NCBI RefSeq assembly: GCF_009296175.1 | Contig: NZ_VOSK01000008.1 | Coordinates: forward strand, 23,881 to 87,880 | Length of the DNA: 64,000 nucleotides | Origin: Microvirga tunisiensis | Lineage (GTDB): Bacteria > Pseudomonadota > Alphaproteobacteria > Rhizobiales > Beijerinckiaceae | Reading direction: 5' to 3' | In this document: positions 54,358-62,997 of the stretch, one piece after another | Layout: every line of letters begins with the position of its first letter | How positions within the stretch are numbered: position 1 is the stretch's first letter | Program-made: the position numbers and the translations under genes | Notes under the pieces: generated by a model | Databases searched by the model: none | What the model was told of the DNA's origin: nothing | Seen by the model: only the letters and a program-made list of their open reading frames with translations

Positions 54358-55403
54358 CGGCGCCCTCCCCGTTTTTCAGCCGTCTGCGGCAACTCGGCCA
54401 GCATGGTGATGGCGCTCAAAGGCTCCTGCGGCGGCGTGTCCGTGCGCGCGCCAGCCCGGAGCTTTGCCGAGCGCGCCCGCGGATTGCGCGCCATTTCCTG
54501 GTCGCTCGGCCCCACAGGCCCCCTGGTGATCGCATCGAAAGTAGGCTCAGGTGCGGCGGCTGTCGGCAGATGGCGCGAGCCGGTAGCGGCGCGCCCGGTG
54601 CGGGCCGCGAAGAACTGCTTCACGATGCGGTCCTCGAGCGAATGGAACGTGACAACCACAAGACGGCCGCCAGGCTTCAGAATGCCCTCGGCTGCGTGCA
54701 ACGCACGCACCAGCTCGCCGAGCTCGTCATTGACCGCGATGCGCAGCCCCTGGAACACACGGGTGGCCGGATGAATGCCGCTGGGTTCCTGGCGGATCAG
54801 CGAGGCGACGAGATCGGCCAGCTGACGCGTGGTCTCGAACGGCTGGCGGCGGCGCATCTCGATGATGGCGCGCGCGACCGCGCGGGCGCGCCGCTCCTCG
54901 CCGTAGTGATAGAAGATATCGGCGAGCTCGGCCTCGGAGGATTCATTGACAAGATCGGCCGCGCTTGGGCCGCTCTGCTCCATGCGCATGTCGAGCGGAC
55001 CGTCATTGCGGAATGAGAAGCCGCGCTCGGCCTGATCGAGCTGCATGGACGACACGCCGATGTCGAGCACGACACCGTCGACGCTCTCAAAACCCTGCGC
55101 GCGCGCGACCTCGTCGAGATCGCCGAAGCGACCGGAAACGAGCATCAGGCGCTTCTTGAATTTGGCCGCAAGGGAAGCTCCGCCCGCGATCGCATCGGGA
55201 TCGCGGTCGATGGCAATGACCTTGTTCTGGGGGTGTCCATCGAGAATGGCGCGCGTATATCCACCCGCGCCGAACGTGCCGTCGATGAAAGCGCCGCCGC
55301 GCGTCACATCGAGCGCTGTGCCAACCTCCTCCAGGAGAACAGGAACGTGACGGGACGGTCCGCCAGCGGCTCCGGCTCCTGGGCCGTCGCCGCGTCCCAT
55401 CAT
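54354..55403 (-). CDS. rsmH: 16S rRNA (cytosine(1402)-N(4))-methyltransferase
   Basis: SAM-dependent methylation of 16S rRNA C1402. I start at [15 protein letters not shown], where ATG overlaps the mraZ stop (ATGA); the open frame upstream belongs to mraZ in another frame. 349 residues. Motifs: [83 protein letters not shown], and [18 protein letters not shown]. Confidence 0.96.
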   Translation of the reverse strand: MMGRGDGPGAGAAGGPSRHVPVLLEEVGTALDVTRGGAFIDGTFGAGGYTRAILDGHPQNKVIAIDRDPDAIAGGASLAAKFKKRLMLVSGRFGDLDEVARAQGFESVDGVVLDIGVSSMQLDQAERGFSFRNDGPLDMRMEQSGPSAADLVNESSEAELADIFYHYGEERRARAVARAIIEMRRRQPFETTRQLADLVASLIRQEPSGIHPATRVFQGLRIAVNDELGELVRALHAAEGILKPGGRLVVVTFHSLEDRIVKQFFAARTGRAATGSRHLPTAAAPEPTFDAITRGPVGPSDQEMARNPRARSAKLRAGARTDTPPQEPLSAITMLAELPQTAEKRGGRR

Positions 55404-55897
55404 CGTTCCCGCACTCCTGGTGAGGTATTCTGCACTAACCTTGGCTCCACAACTCGGCTGCTCAATGCTTTCTTCAGGTCTCGGACCTTCGTGCGCGCCT
55501 CCTCCAAGTGCGCACGGAAGCGCTCGGGCTCCCAAATCTGGAACTTGTGACCAAGTCCGACGAACGTCACCGTATCGCCGATCCCGGCATGCACTTTTAC
55601 CGTATCCGTCAGGATGACACGCCCCTCCGGATCGACTTTCAGAATCTCGCTTGTCCCGAACAACGCCGTCGACAGATGATCCCGCTCGTCCGAATAGGGC
55701 GACAGCGTCGACAAGAACGCATCGATCTCGTTCAGAAGCACGTTGCCGCCTGCGTCCAATGCCTGCGCGTCCAGCGCCGGATGTACGTAGAGCCCCTCGA
55801 ATCCATCCTTGGCCAACACGGCCCGGAAGGACGCGGGGATCGAGACGCGACCCTTCGAATCCAACTTGTTGGTGAAATTGGACACGAAGCGGTTCAT
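55400..55897 (-). CDS. mraZ: Transcriptional regulator MraZ
   Basis: First gene of the dcw cluster; a ring-forming AbrB-like DNA-binding protein that represses its own operon. 165 residues with two SpoVT-AbrB-like halves: [20 protein letters not shown] at the start and [20 protein letters not shown] in the second half, plus [20 protein letters not shown]. The family motif DxKGRxxxP (DSKGRVSIP) is intact. About 155-180 bp upstream there are TGGG(A/C) repeats at 10-nt spacing, the expected binding region. Confidence 0.95.
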   Translation of the reverse strand: MNRFVSNFTNKLDSKGRVSIPASFRAVLAKDGFEGLYVHPALDAQALDAGGNVLLNEIDAFLSTLSPYSDERDHLSTALFGTSEILKVDPEGRVILTDTVKVHAGIGDTVTFVGLGHKFQIWEPERFRAHLEEARTKVRDLKKALSSRVVEPRLVQNTSPGVRER

Positions 55898-56042
55898 TGG
55901 CCGCAGCTCGCACGCTCCTGATTGTCAGCCCCCAGGCGGATCTTGAGGATCCACCACCCGCAGTCGGTGGTGACGCTACTTCCCGAAGCAGAACGCCAGC
56001 ATTTCTTGAGTGCTTGACGCTCCCTTCGGAAGACACCGTCGA
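55898..56042 (-). promoter_or_regulatory. Leader region of the dcw message with two hairpins
   Basis: If transcription starts near the MraZ boxes, the leader is about 150 nt. It can form CACCACC-N7-GGTGGTG (55952-55972) next to GGATC-TTGAG-GATCC (55938-55952). No riboswitch family is recognised and no reading frame has a clear start. Inference only. Confidence 0.35.
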
Positions 56043-56082
56043 CGGGATGGTTTGGGATAACATGGGATAATATGGGCGTCAA
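56043..56082. promoter_or_regulatory. MraZ-box array overlapping a candidate promoter
   Basis: On the plus strand CGGGA (56043), TGGGA (56053), TGGGA (56063) and TGGGC (56073) are spaced by exactly 10 nt, that is TGGGN-N5 units as known for MraZ binding; the first unit is a one-base variant. On the minus strand TTGACG (56082-56077) and TATCCC (56059-56054), 17 nt apart, could be a promoter that the boxes overlap. The boxes are clear; the promoter is weak. Confidence 0.7.
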
Positions 56083-56211
56083 CGGAACGGAGGTCGAGGA
56101 CACGCCTCATGGCATGCACTCCCCATGAGACGCATTTACAGTTAATGAATCGTAAGCAGAGCAACGGTTTGCTCCGCTTTCTTACAAAATCGGGCCTGTG
56201 GAAAGATGGGG

Positions 56212-56590
<379 letters not shown>

Positions 56591-56630
56591 ATGGGATGTG
56601 GTGCCAAACGCCCCCTCACGTCAAGGGTCC

Positions 56631-56743
56631 AGCGCATCGTGCGGAAAAGTGGCTCCGGTTTTCGGCCGATCGATGCGCCACTCAGGAAGAAGCATCGGAG
56701 GTTCCCAAAAGTTTGAAAACCCACCTTTGGACCCGATGCCCTA
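56631..56743. repeat. Dispersed palindromic repeat 1, copy E
   Basis: Stem 1 AGCGCATCGTGCGG...CGATCGATGCGC around AAAAGTGGCTCCGG; stem 2 GCATCGGAGG...CCCGATGC around CCCAAAAG. It lies between rnpB and the transglycosylase gene and its end (CCCTAG) includes the TAG stop codon of that gene (56741-56743). Confidence 0.85.
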
Positions 56744-57538
56744 GTCGGCCGCTGCCGTAATCACCTGTACCTTGGCGCAATAGGCGCGCGAGGCACCCGT
56801 CATGGTCTGCGTCCGATGACCGAACTGATAGCGCAGGATGGTGCCGCAGGTATCGCCGCCGGCGAGCCTGTACGCCTTGGCGAGATACTTCAAGCCATAG
56901 CGGAGATTCGTTTCCGCATCGAGAAGACCCGCAGCTAGGCCCTGATAACCGAGGGATTGCGCGGTGCGGAAATTGATTTGGGTCAGGCCCATGTTCGGGC
57001 CGTTGCGAGCGCCGGCATTGTAGCGGCTCTCGAGGCGAACGACGGCATCGGCTAGTTCGTACGGCAAGCCGTTCTCGGACGCGTAGCGGGTGATGAGCGG
57101 CTTGAGAGCATTGCCACGAACGGCATCGGGTTGCCGGAGCTTCAGCTTGGCGTCCACCGGGGTTGAAGGAAGGGACGCGGTCTCGTCGCCGGCCTCCTCT
57201 TCCTCGGATGGAGCAGCGGCCTGGACTGCCGGCTTGGACTGGGATTTGCCGCCCTGAGTTCGGTCAGCCTTGGCCGCGACGGCAGCGTCCTTCGGCTTCT
57301 TCTTGTCCGAGCCCTTGGCAGCCTTCGCGGACTTTTGGCCATCGGCCGCTTCGGCAGTCTCTTCCTCCGCCACGGCTGCAGCCTCGGCGGCCGCAGCACG
57401 AACGAACTCCTCGGCCTTGTCGGGGGAAATGACGTTATCGGCATTTCCTCCTTCGGCCCGCGCTTCCGCGGCCAGAATCAGCGCCGCCGCACCGAGAAAC
57501 GCAATCACGAGGGTTCTGAGCAGATGTTGCCAAGTCAA
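56741..57538 (-). CDS. Lytic transglycosylase domain protein
   Basis: Cleaves peptidoglycan glycan strands. 265 residues. A signal peptide at residues 1-29 (LVIAFLGAAALILAAEARAE) precedes a 100-residue low-complexity Ala/Lys/Glu linker (DKAEEFVRAAAAEAAAVAEE and onward), then the SLT domain: NGLPYELADAVVRLESRYN with the catalytic Glu, NGPNMGLTQINFRTAQSLGY, and NLRYGLKYLAKAYRLAGGDT. The stop codon TAG belongs to the edge of a dispersed repeat, so the last residues (about VITAAAD) may have been changed by that insertion. Confidence 0.88.
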   Translation of the reverse strand: MTWQHLLRTLVIAFLGAAALILAAEARAEGGNADNVISPDKAEEFVRAAAAEAAAVAEEETAEAADGQKSAKAAKGSDKKKPKDAAVAAKADRTQGGKSQSKPAVQAAAPSEEEEAGDETASLPSTPVDAKLKLRQPDAVRGNALKPLITRYASENGLPYELADAVVRLESRYNAGARNGPNMGLTQINFRTAQSLGYQGLAAGLLDAETNLRYGLKYLAKAYRLAGGDTCGTILRYQFGHRTQTMTGASRAYCAKVQVITAAAD

Positions 57539-57833
57539 ACCGATACTCCAGCCGGCACAAATCGGAAGGCGCGGTCGGTGACGGCCAAATAAGGCTAAGA
57601 TGAGGCGCTTCAGGCCGCATATTTGTTCAGAACACGTTCAAGCCTGAGCGTGTTCCCTCGGCATTGCATGGCTTTGCGGGCTCGATTCTAGCCTTGGGCA
57701 AATTTGGAATTTTTTCGACAGCTTATCCGGAATGGGGAGGAACTCTTTCCCTGTCCGGGAGTTGGCGACAGCGTAAGGTCAAGCTAAACAGGAATGGGCA
57801 GCCTACCGCCCGCTCAACAACAGGGAAGCCTCC

Positions 57834-58112
57834 ATGAAGAAGATCATGACAGCCATTGCCGCCGGTGCCCTCACCCTCTCGATGGCAGCCTGCAATACCC
57901 CCGGCGAGCGCGCAGTCGGCGGCGCTGCAATCGGCGGCCTTGCTGGTGCGGCCATTGGCGGTGCAGCCACGGGTCGTGGCAGCGGCGCTCTGGCGGGTGC
58001 GGCCATCGGTGCTGCCGGTGGCGCAATGGTCGGCGCAGCAACGACTCCGGCTCGTCCGGCTTGCCCCTACGGCACTTATCAGGACGTCTACGGCAACGTT
58101 TACTGCCGCTGA
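57834..58112 (+). CDS. Small glycine-zipper lipoprotein-like protein
   Basis: 92 residues with a signal peptide ending SMAAC (lipobox-like, Cys at residue 20), then an Ala/Gly-rich stretch GGAAIGGLAGAAIGG and AGAAIGAAGGAMVGAA in which GxxxG spacings repeat (glycine zipper), and a C-terminal YGTYQDVYGNVYC. Probably an outer-membrane or periplasmic lipoprotein of the YMGG/OmpA-like zipper type; its task is unknown. A strong terminator follows. AGGGAAG precedes the ATG. Confidence 0.85.
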   Translation: MKKIMTAIAAGALTLSMAACNTPGERAVGGAAIGGLAGAAIGGAATGRGSGALAGAAIGAAGGAMVGAATTPARPACPYGTYQDVYGNVYCR

Positions 58113-58136
58113 TCGCGCATCCGAGATCGAATTTAA

Positions 58137-58168
58137 GGGGTCGGGACATTCCCGGCCCCTTTCCTTTT
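58137..58168 (+). terminator. Intrinsic terminator after the glycine-zipper gene
   Basis: GGGGTCGGGA-CAT-TCCCGGCCCC forms a 10-bp stem (one G-T pair) and is followed by TTTCCTTTT. Located 24 nt after the stop codon. Confidence 0.85.
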
Positions 58169-58199
58169 GCCCGCACTTAAGCGTACGACGACTCTCAAG

Positions 58200-58925
58200 A
58201 TGATTCAGTCGATTTGGGGTAAGTTGGGTGGCGCCGGCATTGGGCTCGCATTGGGCGGACCGATCGGTGCTCTCCTGGGTGGTGTGGCCGGCCACGTTCT
58301 CATTGACCGCGAGGGCGCTCCTTTCGGAAAGCCGCCGCGCGACGTGCTGTTCACCATGGGTCTCGTCGCGCTCGCTGCCAAAATGGCGAAGGCCGACGGC
58401 GTCGTGGTCGATGTCGAGGTCAGGGCCTTCGAGCAGATCGTCGAGGTACCGGAAAGCGAGCACGACAAGGTGGAACGTCTGTTCAACCTCGCCACGCAGA
58501 CCTCAGACGGTTTCGAGGCTTATGCCCGCCAGATCGGCGACGCCTTCAAGGAAGAGCCTGCCCTGCTCGAGGATGTGCTCGACGGTCTGTTCCATATCGC
58601 CAAGGCGGACGAGGCCATCCATGAGGCGGAGTACGCCTACCTTAAGGATGTGGCGACGATCTTCGCCTTCTCGGATAAGGATTTTGAGCGCATCGCCGCC
58701 CGGCACGTCAAGCGCGCGGATGATCCCTACCTCATCCTCAAGGCCGACCGAGGCATGAGCGACGAGGAGTTGAAGCGGCACTACCGCAGGCTCGTGGCTG
58801 AGAACCATCCCGATCGGGAGATCGCCCGCGGGCTGCCGCCCGAAGCGGTGAAGATCGCAACCGAGCGCGTGGCCACCATCAACGCCGCCTGGGAACGAAT
58901 CGCCGCCGAGCGGAACCTCAGGTGA
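58200..58925 (+). CDS. DjlA-like co-chaperone (TerB plus C-terminal J domain)
   Basis: Start at MIQSIWGKLGGAGIG. Residues 8-35 form a Gly-rich hydrophobic segment (GAGIGLALGGPIGALLGGVA), probably a membrane anchor. A TerB-like helical domain follows (VDVEVRAFEQIVEVPESEHD, GLFHIAKADEAIHEAEYAYL). The C-terminus is a J domain with MSDEELKRHYRRLVAENHPD, in which the HPD motif needed to stimulate DnaK is intact, though the loop is shortened. 241 residues. It is 4 nt upstream of the amidase gene. Confidence 0.88.
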   Translation: MIQSIWGKLGGAGIGLALGGPIGALLGGVAGHVLIDREGAPFGKPPRDVLFTMGLVALAAKMAKADGVVVDVEVRAFEQIVEVPESEHDKVERLFNLATQTSDGFEAYARQIGDAFKEEPALLEDVLDGLFHIAKADEAIHEAEYAYLKDVATIFAFSDKDFERIAARHVKRADDPYLILKADRGMSDEELKRHYRRLVAENHPDREIARGLPPEAVKIATERVATINAAWERIAAERNLR

Positions 58926-58929
58926 CGGC

Positions 58930-59697
58930 ATGAGCGCTCTGTCCCCGGAGAGCCCGGTCGCCAGCAAGGTGTTTCCGTCGCCCAACCACGGAGAGCGCAA
59001 GGACGGCCAGCGCCCCAGCATGCTCATTCTCCACTACACGGGCATGCCGGACGAAGGCGAGGCTCTGCAGTGGCTGTGCAATCCCGTGTCGCAGGTTTCC
59101 GCCCATTACTTCGTGTTCGGCGATGGGCGCGTTCTCCAGCTCGTGCCAGAAATGCGTCGGGCCTGGCATGCGGGCCTCTCCTCCTGGGACGGGGAGGCTG
59201 ATATCAACTCCTGCTCCATCGGCATCGAGATCGCCAATACCGGCCATCCGGGCGGCCTGCCGCCCTACCCCGACGCGCAGATCGAAAGCGTTGCGGCCTT
59301 GGCCAAGGATATCGTCACCCGCTGGCGCATTCCGGCAACCCGCGTTCTCGGCCATTCCGACGTCGCACCCGGCCGCAAGGTCGATCCGGGCGAGCTGTTT
59401 CCCTGGCCTCGCCTGCACGAGGCGGGCGTCGGCCACTGGGTTGCCCCGTCCGCCATGAGCGACGGCCGCTTCTTCTCGCGCGGCGACCAGGGCATGCCCA
59501 TCGAAGCCCTGCAGGCTATGCTCGCCATGTACGGCTATGAGGTGAAGATCAGCGGTGTCTTCGACGAGGACACGGAAAAGGTGGTTTCCGCGTTCCAGCG
59601 GCATTTCCGGCCGGAGCGCGTCGACGGTGTCGCCGATGCCTCCACCATCATGACCCTGCGCAACCTGATCGCCACGCGGCCCCAGACTGCCGCATGA
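58930..59697 (+). CDS. N-acetylmuramoyl-L-alanine amidase (AmiD-like, Amidase_2)
   Basis: Zinc amidase that cuts the bond between muramic acid and the stem peptide, often on released fragments. 255 residues. Zinc ligands and neighbours: LILHYTGMPD (His), RRAWHAGLSSWDGE (catalytic surround), VLGHSDVAPGRKVDPGELFP (His and Asp/Cys position). A C-terminal PG-binding-1 domain follows (EALQAMLAMYGYEVKISGVF and AFQRHFRPERVDG). No clear signal peptide, so it may be cytoplasmic and used in recycling. Starts 4 nt after the DjlA-like gene. Confidence 0.9.
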   Translation: MSALSPESPVASKVFPSPNHGERKDGQRPSMLILHYTGMPDEGEALQWLCNPVSQVSAHYFVFGDGRVLQLVPEMRRAWHAGLSSWDGEADINSCSIGIEIANTGHPGGLPPYPDAQIESVAALAKDIVTRWRIPATRVLGHSDVAPGRKVDPGELFPWPRLHEAGVGHWVAPSAMSDGRFFSRGDQGMPIEALQAMLAMYGYEVKISGVFDEDTEKVVSAFQRHFRPERVDGVADASTIMTLRNLIATRPQTAA

Positions 59698-59701
59698 CAA
59701 A

Positions 59702-59743
59702 GAGTTAACTCGCAACACTATAGGAAATCGGCCACAATCGGCC
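59702..59743. promoter_or_regulatory. Palindrome and direct repeat upstream of macA
   Basis: GAGTTAACTC (59702-59711) is a perfect palindrome; AATCGGCC occurs twice, at 59726-59733 and 59736-59743, 10 nt apart. Both lie in the 81-bp space before the GTG start of the efflux adaptor gene. Operator candidates only. Confidence 0.3.
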
Positions 59744-59778
59744 CTCATGACATTCCCTGTCTTGCAGAGGGTTCTTCG

Positions 59779-61296
59779 GTGCGTCGCGTCTGGTTGTGGT
59801 TGATCGGCATTTTCCTTGTGGCAGCGACCGCCGGCTTCGTGCTTTGGAAGCCCACGGGTGGCAACGCCTCCGATCAGGCCTATCGCCTTGGCGCGGTGGA
59901 TCGCGGCCCCATCACGGCGAGCGTCCGCGCGACCGGCACGCTCAACCCCGTCACGACGGTTCTGGTCGGATCACAGCTCTCCGGCCAGGTGGTCGAGATC
60001 CTTGCCGACTACAATACGCCCGTGAAGGAAGGCCAGGTGGTGGCCCGCCTTTACGCCGAGCAGATCAAGGCGCGCCGTGACGCGGCCCTGGCGGATCTCG
60101 CCCAGGCGAAGGCCGATCTCGACACCAAACGCGCGCAGATCGACAAGGCACGTTCCTCCCAGCAGCGGTCGGAGGCACAGGCGGACGATCTTCAGGCGCA
60201 GCGCGACCGGACCCAGGCGCAACTCGCCGAAGCGCAACGCAATCTCGACCGGCAGAGGGAGCTGACCACCCGTGCGGTAGGAACCCAGACGGCGCTGGAA
60301 CAGGCCGGAACGCAGGTCGACATTCAGAAGGCCAACCTCGTTGCGGCCGAAGCGCAGATCGCGTCCAACAAGGCGGAGCTGGAAGGTCTCAAGGCGGATC
60401 TCGCCCTGGCCGAAGCAGGCGTGAAATCGGCAGAGGCGGTCATCCTTCAGCGGCAGGCGAAGCTGAAGGACATCGAGATCGATCTCGCCCGGACCGAGAT
60501 CAAGTCCCCGGTCGATGGTGTCGTGGTGAAGCGCGACATCGAACTGGGCCAGACCGTCGCCGCCTCGCTCTCCGCACCGACTCTGTTCACGATCGCGCAG
60601 GATCTGCGAGCGATCGATATCTACGCCAATATCGACGAGGCGGATGTGGGTCGTCTCAGAGACGGGCAGAAGGTGACCTTCACGGTCAACGCTTATCCGA
60701 ACCGCACCTTCGAGGGCAGCGTTCGCATGGTCCGCCTGGCTGCGCAGACGGTGCAGAACGTGGTCACCTATACGGCGGTCATCGGCGTGAGAAATCTGGA
60801 CCAGGCACTCCTGCCCGGCATGACGGCGAACCTCCAGATCGTCACGGATGAGCGCGAGGACGTTCTGCGCATCCCGAATGCGGCTTTACGCTTCCGGCCA
60901 TCCGCTGCTGTCGAGTCAAGTGGGCCGAGAAGCGTCGCGCAGGATGGCCAGACGCCGAGACGGCGACCGCGTCAGCAGGAGGATCAAGCCGCAGGCGGCG
61001 AGGGACGGAGCGCTGCGCCCGAGGGCCAGGGTCTGCAGCGGCGGACACGCAGCGAGCAGGCTCAGTTCATGCAGGACGAAGGAACGCGCGCGCGCATCTA
61101 CCGCGTCGGACAGGACGGCAATCCGCAGGCGGTGCCCGTGCGCTTGGGCGTGACTGACGGCGCCTATACGGAGATCATCCGTGGCGATCTGCAGGAAGGC
61201 GCGGCCATCATCATCGGAGCGCAGCGCTCCGACGCGGCGGAGGAGACGAACGGCTCGGCCGCCAACCGCCGCCCGCGCCCGCCGCGCATGTTCTGA
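59779..61296 (+). CDS. Periplasmic adaptor subunit of a MacAB-type efflux system
   Basis: Membrane-fusion protein joining the ABC permease to an outer-membrane channel. GTG start; N-terminal membrane anchor (LWLIGIFLVAATAGFVLW), lipoyl half-motif VSVRATGTLNPV-like SVRATGTLNPVTTVLVGSQ, a long coiled-coil hairpin at about residues 95-230 (ADLAQAKADLDTKRAQIDKA onward), then IEIDLARTEIKSPVDGVVVK and the beta barrel. 505 residues, about 100 longer than usual MacA because of an Arg/Gln/Gly-rich insert (about residues 375-430, GQTPRRRPRQQEDQAAGGEG). Followed by the ATPase and permease genes. Confidence 0.9.
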   Translation: MRRVWLWLIGIFLVAATAGFVLWKPTGGNASDQAYRLGAVDRGPITASVRATGTLNPVTTVLVGSQLSGQVVEILADYNTPVKEGQVVARLYAEQIKARRDAALADLAQAKADLDTKRAQIDKARSSQQRSEAQADDLQAQRDRTQAQLAEAQRNLDRQRELTTRAVGTQTALEQAGTQVDIQKANLVAAEAQIASNKAELEGLKADLALAEAGVKSAEAVILQRQAKLKDIEIDLARTEIKSPVDGVVVKRDIELGQTVAASLSAPTLFTIAQDLRAIDIYANIDEADVGRLRDGQKVTFTVNAYPNRTFEGSVRMVRLAAQTVQNVVTYTAVIGVRNLDQALLPGMTANLQIVTDEREDVLRIPNAALRFRPSAAVESSGPRSVAQDGQTPRRRPRQQEDQAAGGEGRSAAPEGQGLQRRTRSEQAQFMQDEGTRARIYRVGQDGNPQAVPVRLGVTDGAYTEIIRGDLQEGAAIIIGAQRSDAAEETNGSAANRRPRPPRMF

Positions 61297-61306
61297 GGAG
61301 CATCCA

Positions 61307-62029
61307 GTGGCTCTCATCGAAGCGCGCGATTTGAGACGTGCCTATGAACTCGATGCGGGCCACGTCGTATCGCTCGACGCTGTGTCGCTCGACATCGAGA
61401 AGGGCGATTTCGTCGCCGTGATGGGCCCGTCCGGTTCCGGCAAATCCACCTTCATGAATCTCATTGGATGTCTCGACAAACCGACCGGAGGCCACTATCG
61501 GCTCGCCGCCACCTCCGTTGAAAGCCTCGACGCCGACGGGCTGGCGCGACTGCGCAACCGCGAGATCGGTTTCGTCTTCCAGCAGTTCAACCTGTTGCCC
61601 CGCATCGATGCGTTGAGCAACGTCGAGCTCCCGATGATCTATGCGGGCTTCGACCGCAGGACACGCCGTGAACGGGCCCTGCATGCGCTCGGCCGTGTCG
61701 GCCTCGCCGAGCGGGCGCATCACCGCCCGATGCAATTGTCGGGTGGGCAGCAGCAGCGCGTCGCCATTGCGCGCGCGCTCGTCAACAGCCCGAGCCTGCT
61801 GCTCGCCGACGAGCCCACCGGCGCCCTCGACAGCCGCACGGCCAACGAAATCATGGCCCTGTTTCAGGAACTCAACCGCGAAGGCGTCACCATCGTGCTC
61901 GTCACGCATGATGCCGAAGTTGGGCGCCACGCGCGTCGCCTCGTGCGCTTCCGGGACGGCAGCGTGATCGAGGATCAGCGCCAAACACCCGTCGATGCAC
62001 GCGCTCTCGCGCGGGAGGCTGCGGAATGA
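61307..62029 (+). CDS. ABC transporter ATPase, MacB type
   Basis: Energises the MacAB-like exporter. GTG start behind GAGGAG; an open frame upstream is a shadow of macA. 240 residues. Walker [10 protein letters not shown] (about 40-48), Q-loop [10 protein letters not shown], signature [15 protein letters not shown], Walker [16 protein letters not shown], and the H-loop VTHDAEV. In classical MacB this domain is fused to the permease; here it is separate and its stop overlaps the permease start by 4 nt. Confidence 0.94.
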   Translation: MALIEARDLRRAYELDAGHVVSLDAVSLDIEKGDFVAVMGPSGSGKSTFMNLIGCLDKPTGGHYRLAATSVESLDADGLARLRNREIGFVFQQFNLLPRIDALSNVELPMIYAGFDRRTRRERALHALGRVGLAERAHHRPMQLSGGQQQRVAIARALVNSPSLLLADEPTGALDSRTANEIMALFQELNREGVTIVLVTHDAEVGRHARRLVRFRDGSVIEDQRQTPVDARALAREAAE

Positions 62030-62997
62030 GACTGATCGAGGCCATGCGCTCCGCCCTATCCGCCATCGTGGCGAATGCCCTTCGCAGCCTGCTCACGATG
62101 CTCGGCATCGTCATCGGCGTGGCCGCCGTCATCGCCATGGTGGCGATCGGCTCGGGCGCACGCAATCTCGTGGACAGCCAGATCCGATCGCTCGGTGCGA
62201 ACCTCGCCATCGTCACGCCCGGAAACGTAACCCAGGGCGGCGCAAGGCTCGGTGCGGGTGCGGCTTCATCGCTCACGGATGAAGACGCGGAGGCCATCCG
62301 CCGCGAGGTCGACGGCGTGGTCGCAGCAGCACCCTTCGTGCAGGGCGGCACGCAAGTTGTCGCGGGCGGCAGCAACTGGGGCACGCGCATCTACGGCATC
62401 GATCTCGACTGGTTCTCCGCGCGCGAATGGGACGTCGCGAGCGGACGGACCTTTGATCCCGAGGAGATCCGCCGCGGCGACATCGTCATTCTTCTTGGCC
62501 AGACGGTCGCCCGCAACCTCTTCGGAGAGGACGACCCCGTCGACCAGGTCGTGCGCGTGCGCAACGTGCCCTTCCGCGTGATCGGCGTCATGGCACCGAA
62601 AGGCCAATCGGCCTTCGGGCAGGATCAGGACGACATGATCTTCGTGCCGCTCGACGCTGGCCGCCGCCGGGTGATCGGACGCAACTATGCCAAAGACAGA
62701 TCCGTAGGCTCGATCTTTGTCAAATTCGCCAACGAGAGCGACATCGAGCCTGGCATCGAGACCATGACGGAACTGCTGCGCCAGCGTCATCGCATCAACG
62801 GCGAGCAGGAGGACGATTTCTCGATCCGCAACCTGACGGAGATCGCCAACACCGCGTCTGCCTCCGCAAATACATTGTCCATGCTGCTGGCCGCCGTCGC
62901 GGCGGTCTCGCTGCTGGTCGGCGGCATCGGCATCATGAACATAATGCTGGTCTCGGTGACCGAGCGCACCCGCGAGATCGGCCTTCGCCTCGACGTC
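62026..62997 (+). pseudogene. MacB-type ABC permease, interrupted by an IS element
   Basis: The permease begins [20 protein letters not shown] with the first helix (LLTMLGIVIGVAAVIAMVAI), continues with the periplasmic MacB_PCD domain (GGTQVVAGGSNWGTRIYGID, RNVPFRVIGVMAPKGQSAFG) and a second helix region (MLLAAVAAVSLLVGGIGIMN, IMLVSVTERTREIGLRL). After residue 324 the sequence stops matching: the IS element begins at TGT (62998). The last third, with two helices, must lie beyond the insertion, outside the window. The gene is disrupted, so the exporter is probably inactive unless another permease substitutes. Confidence 0.9.

Noticed and set aside
56104..56160. TTAA-N7-TAAG near 56140 as a CtrA site upstream of mraZ
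   Set aside because: Only half of the consensus is matched, unlike the exact site at 36951.
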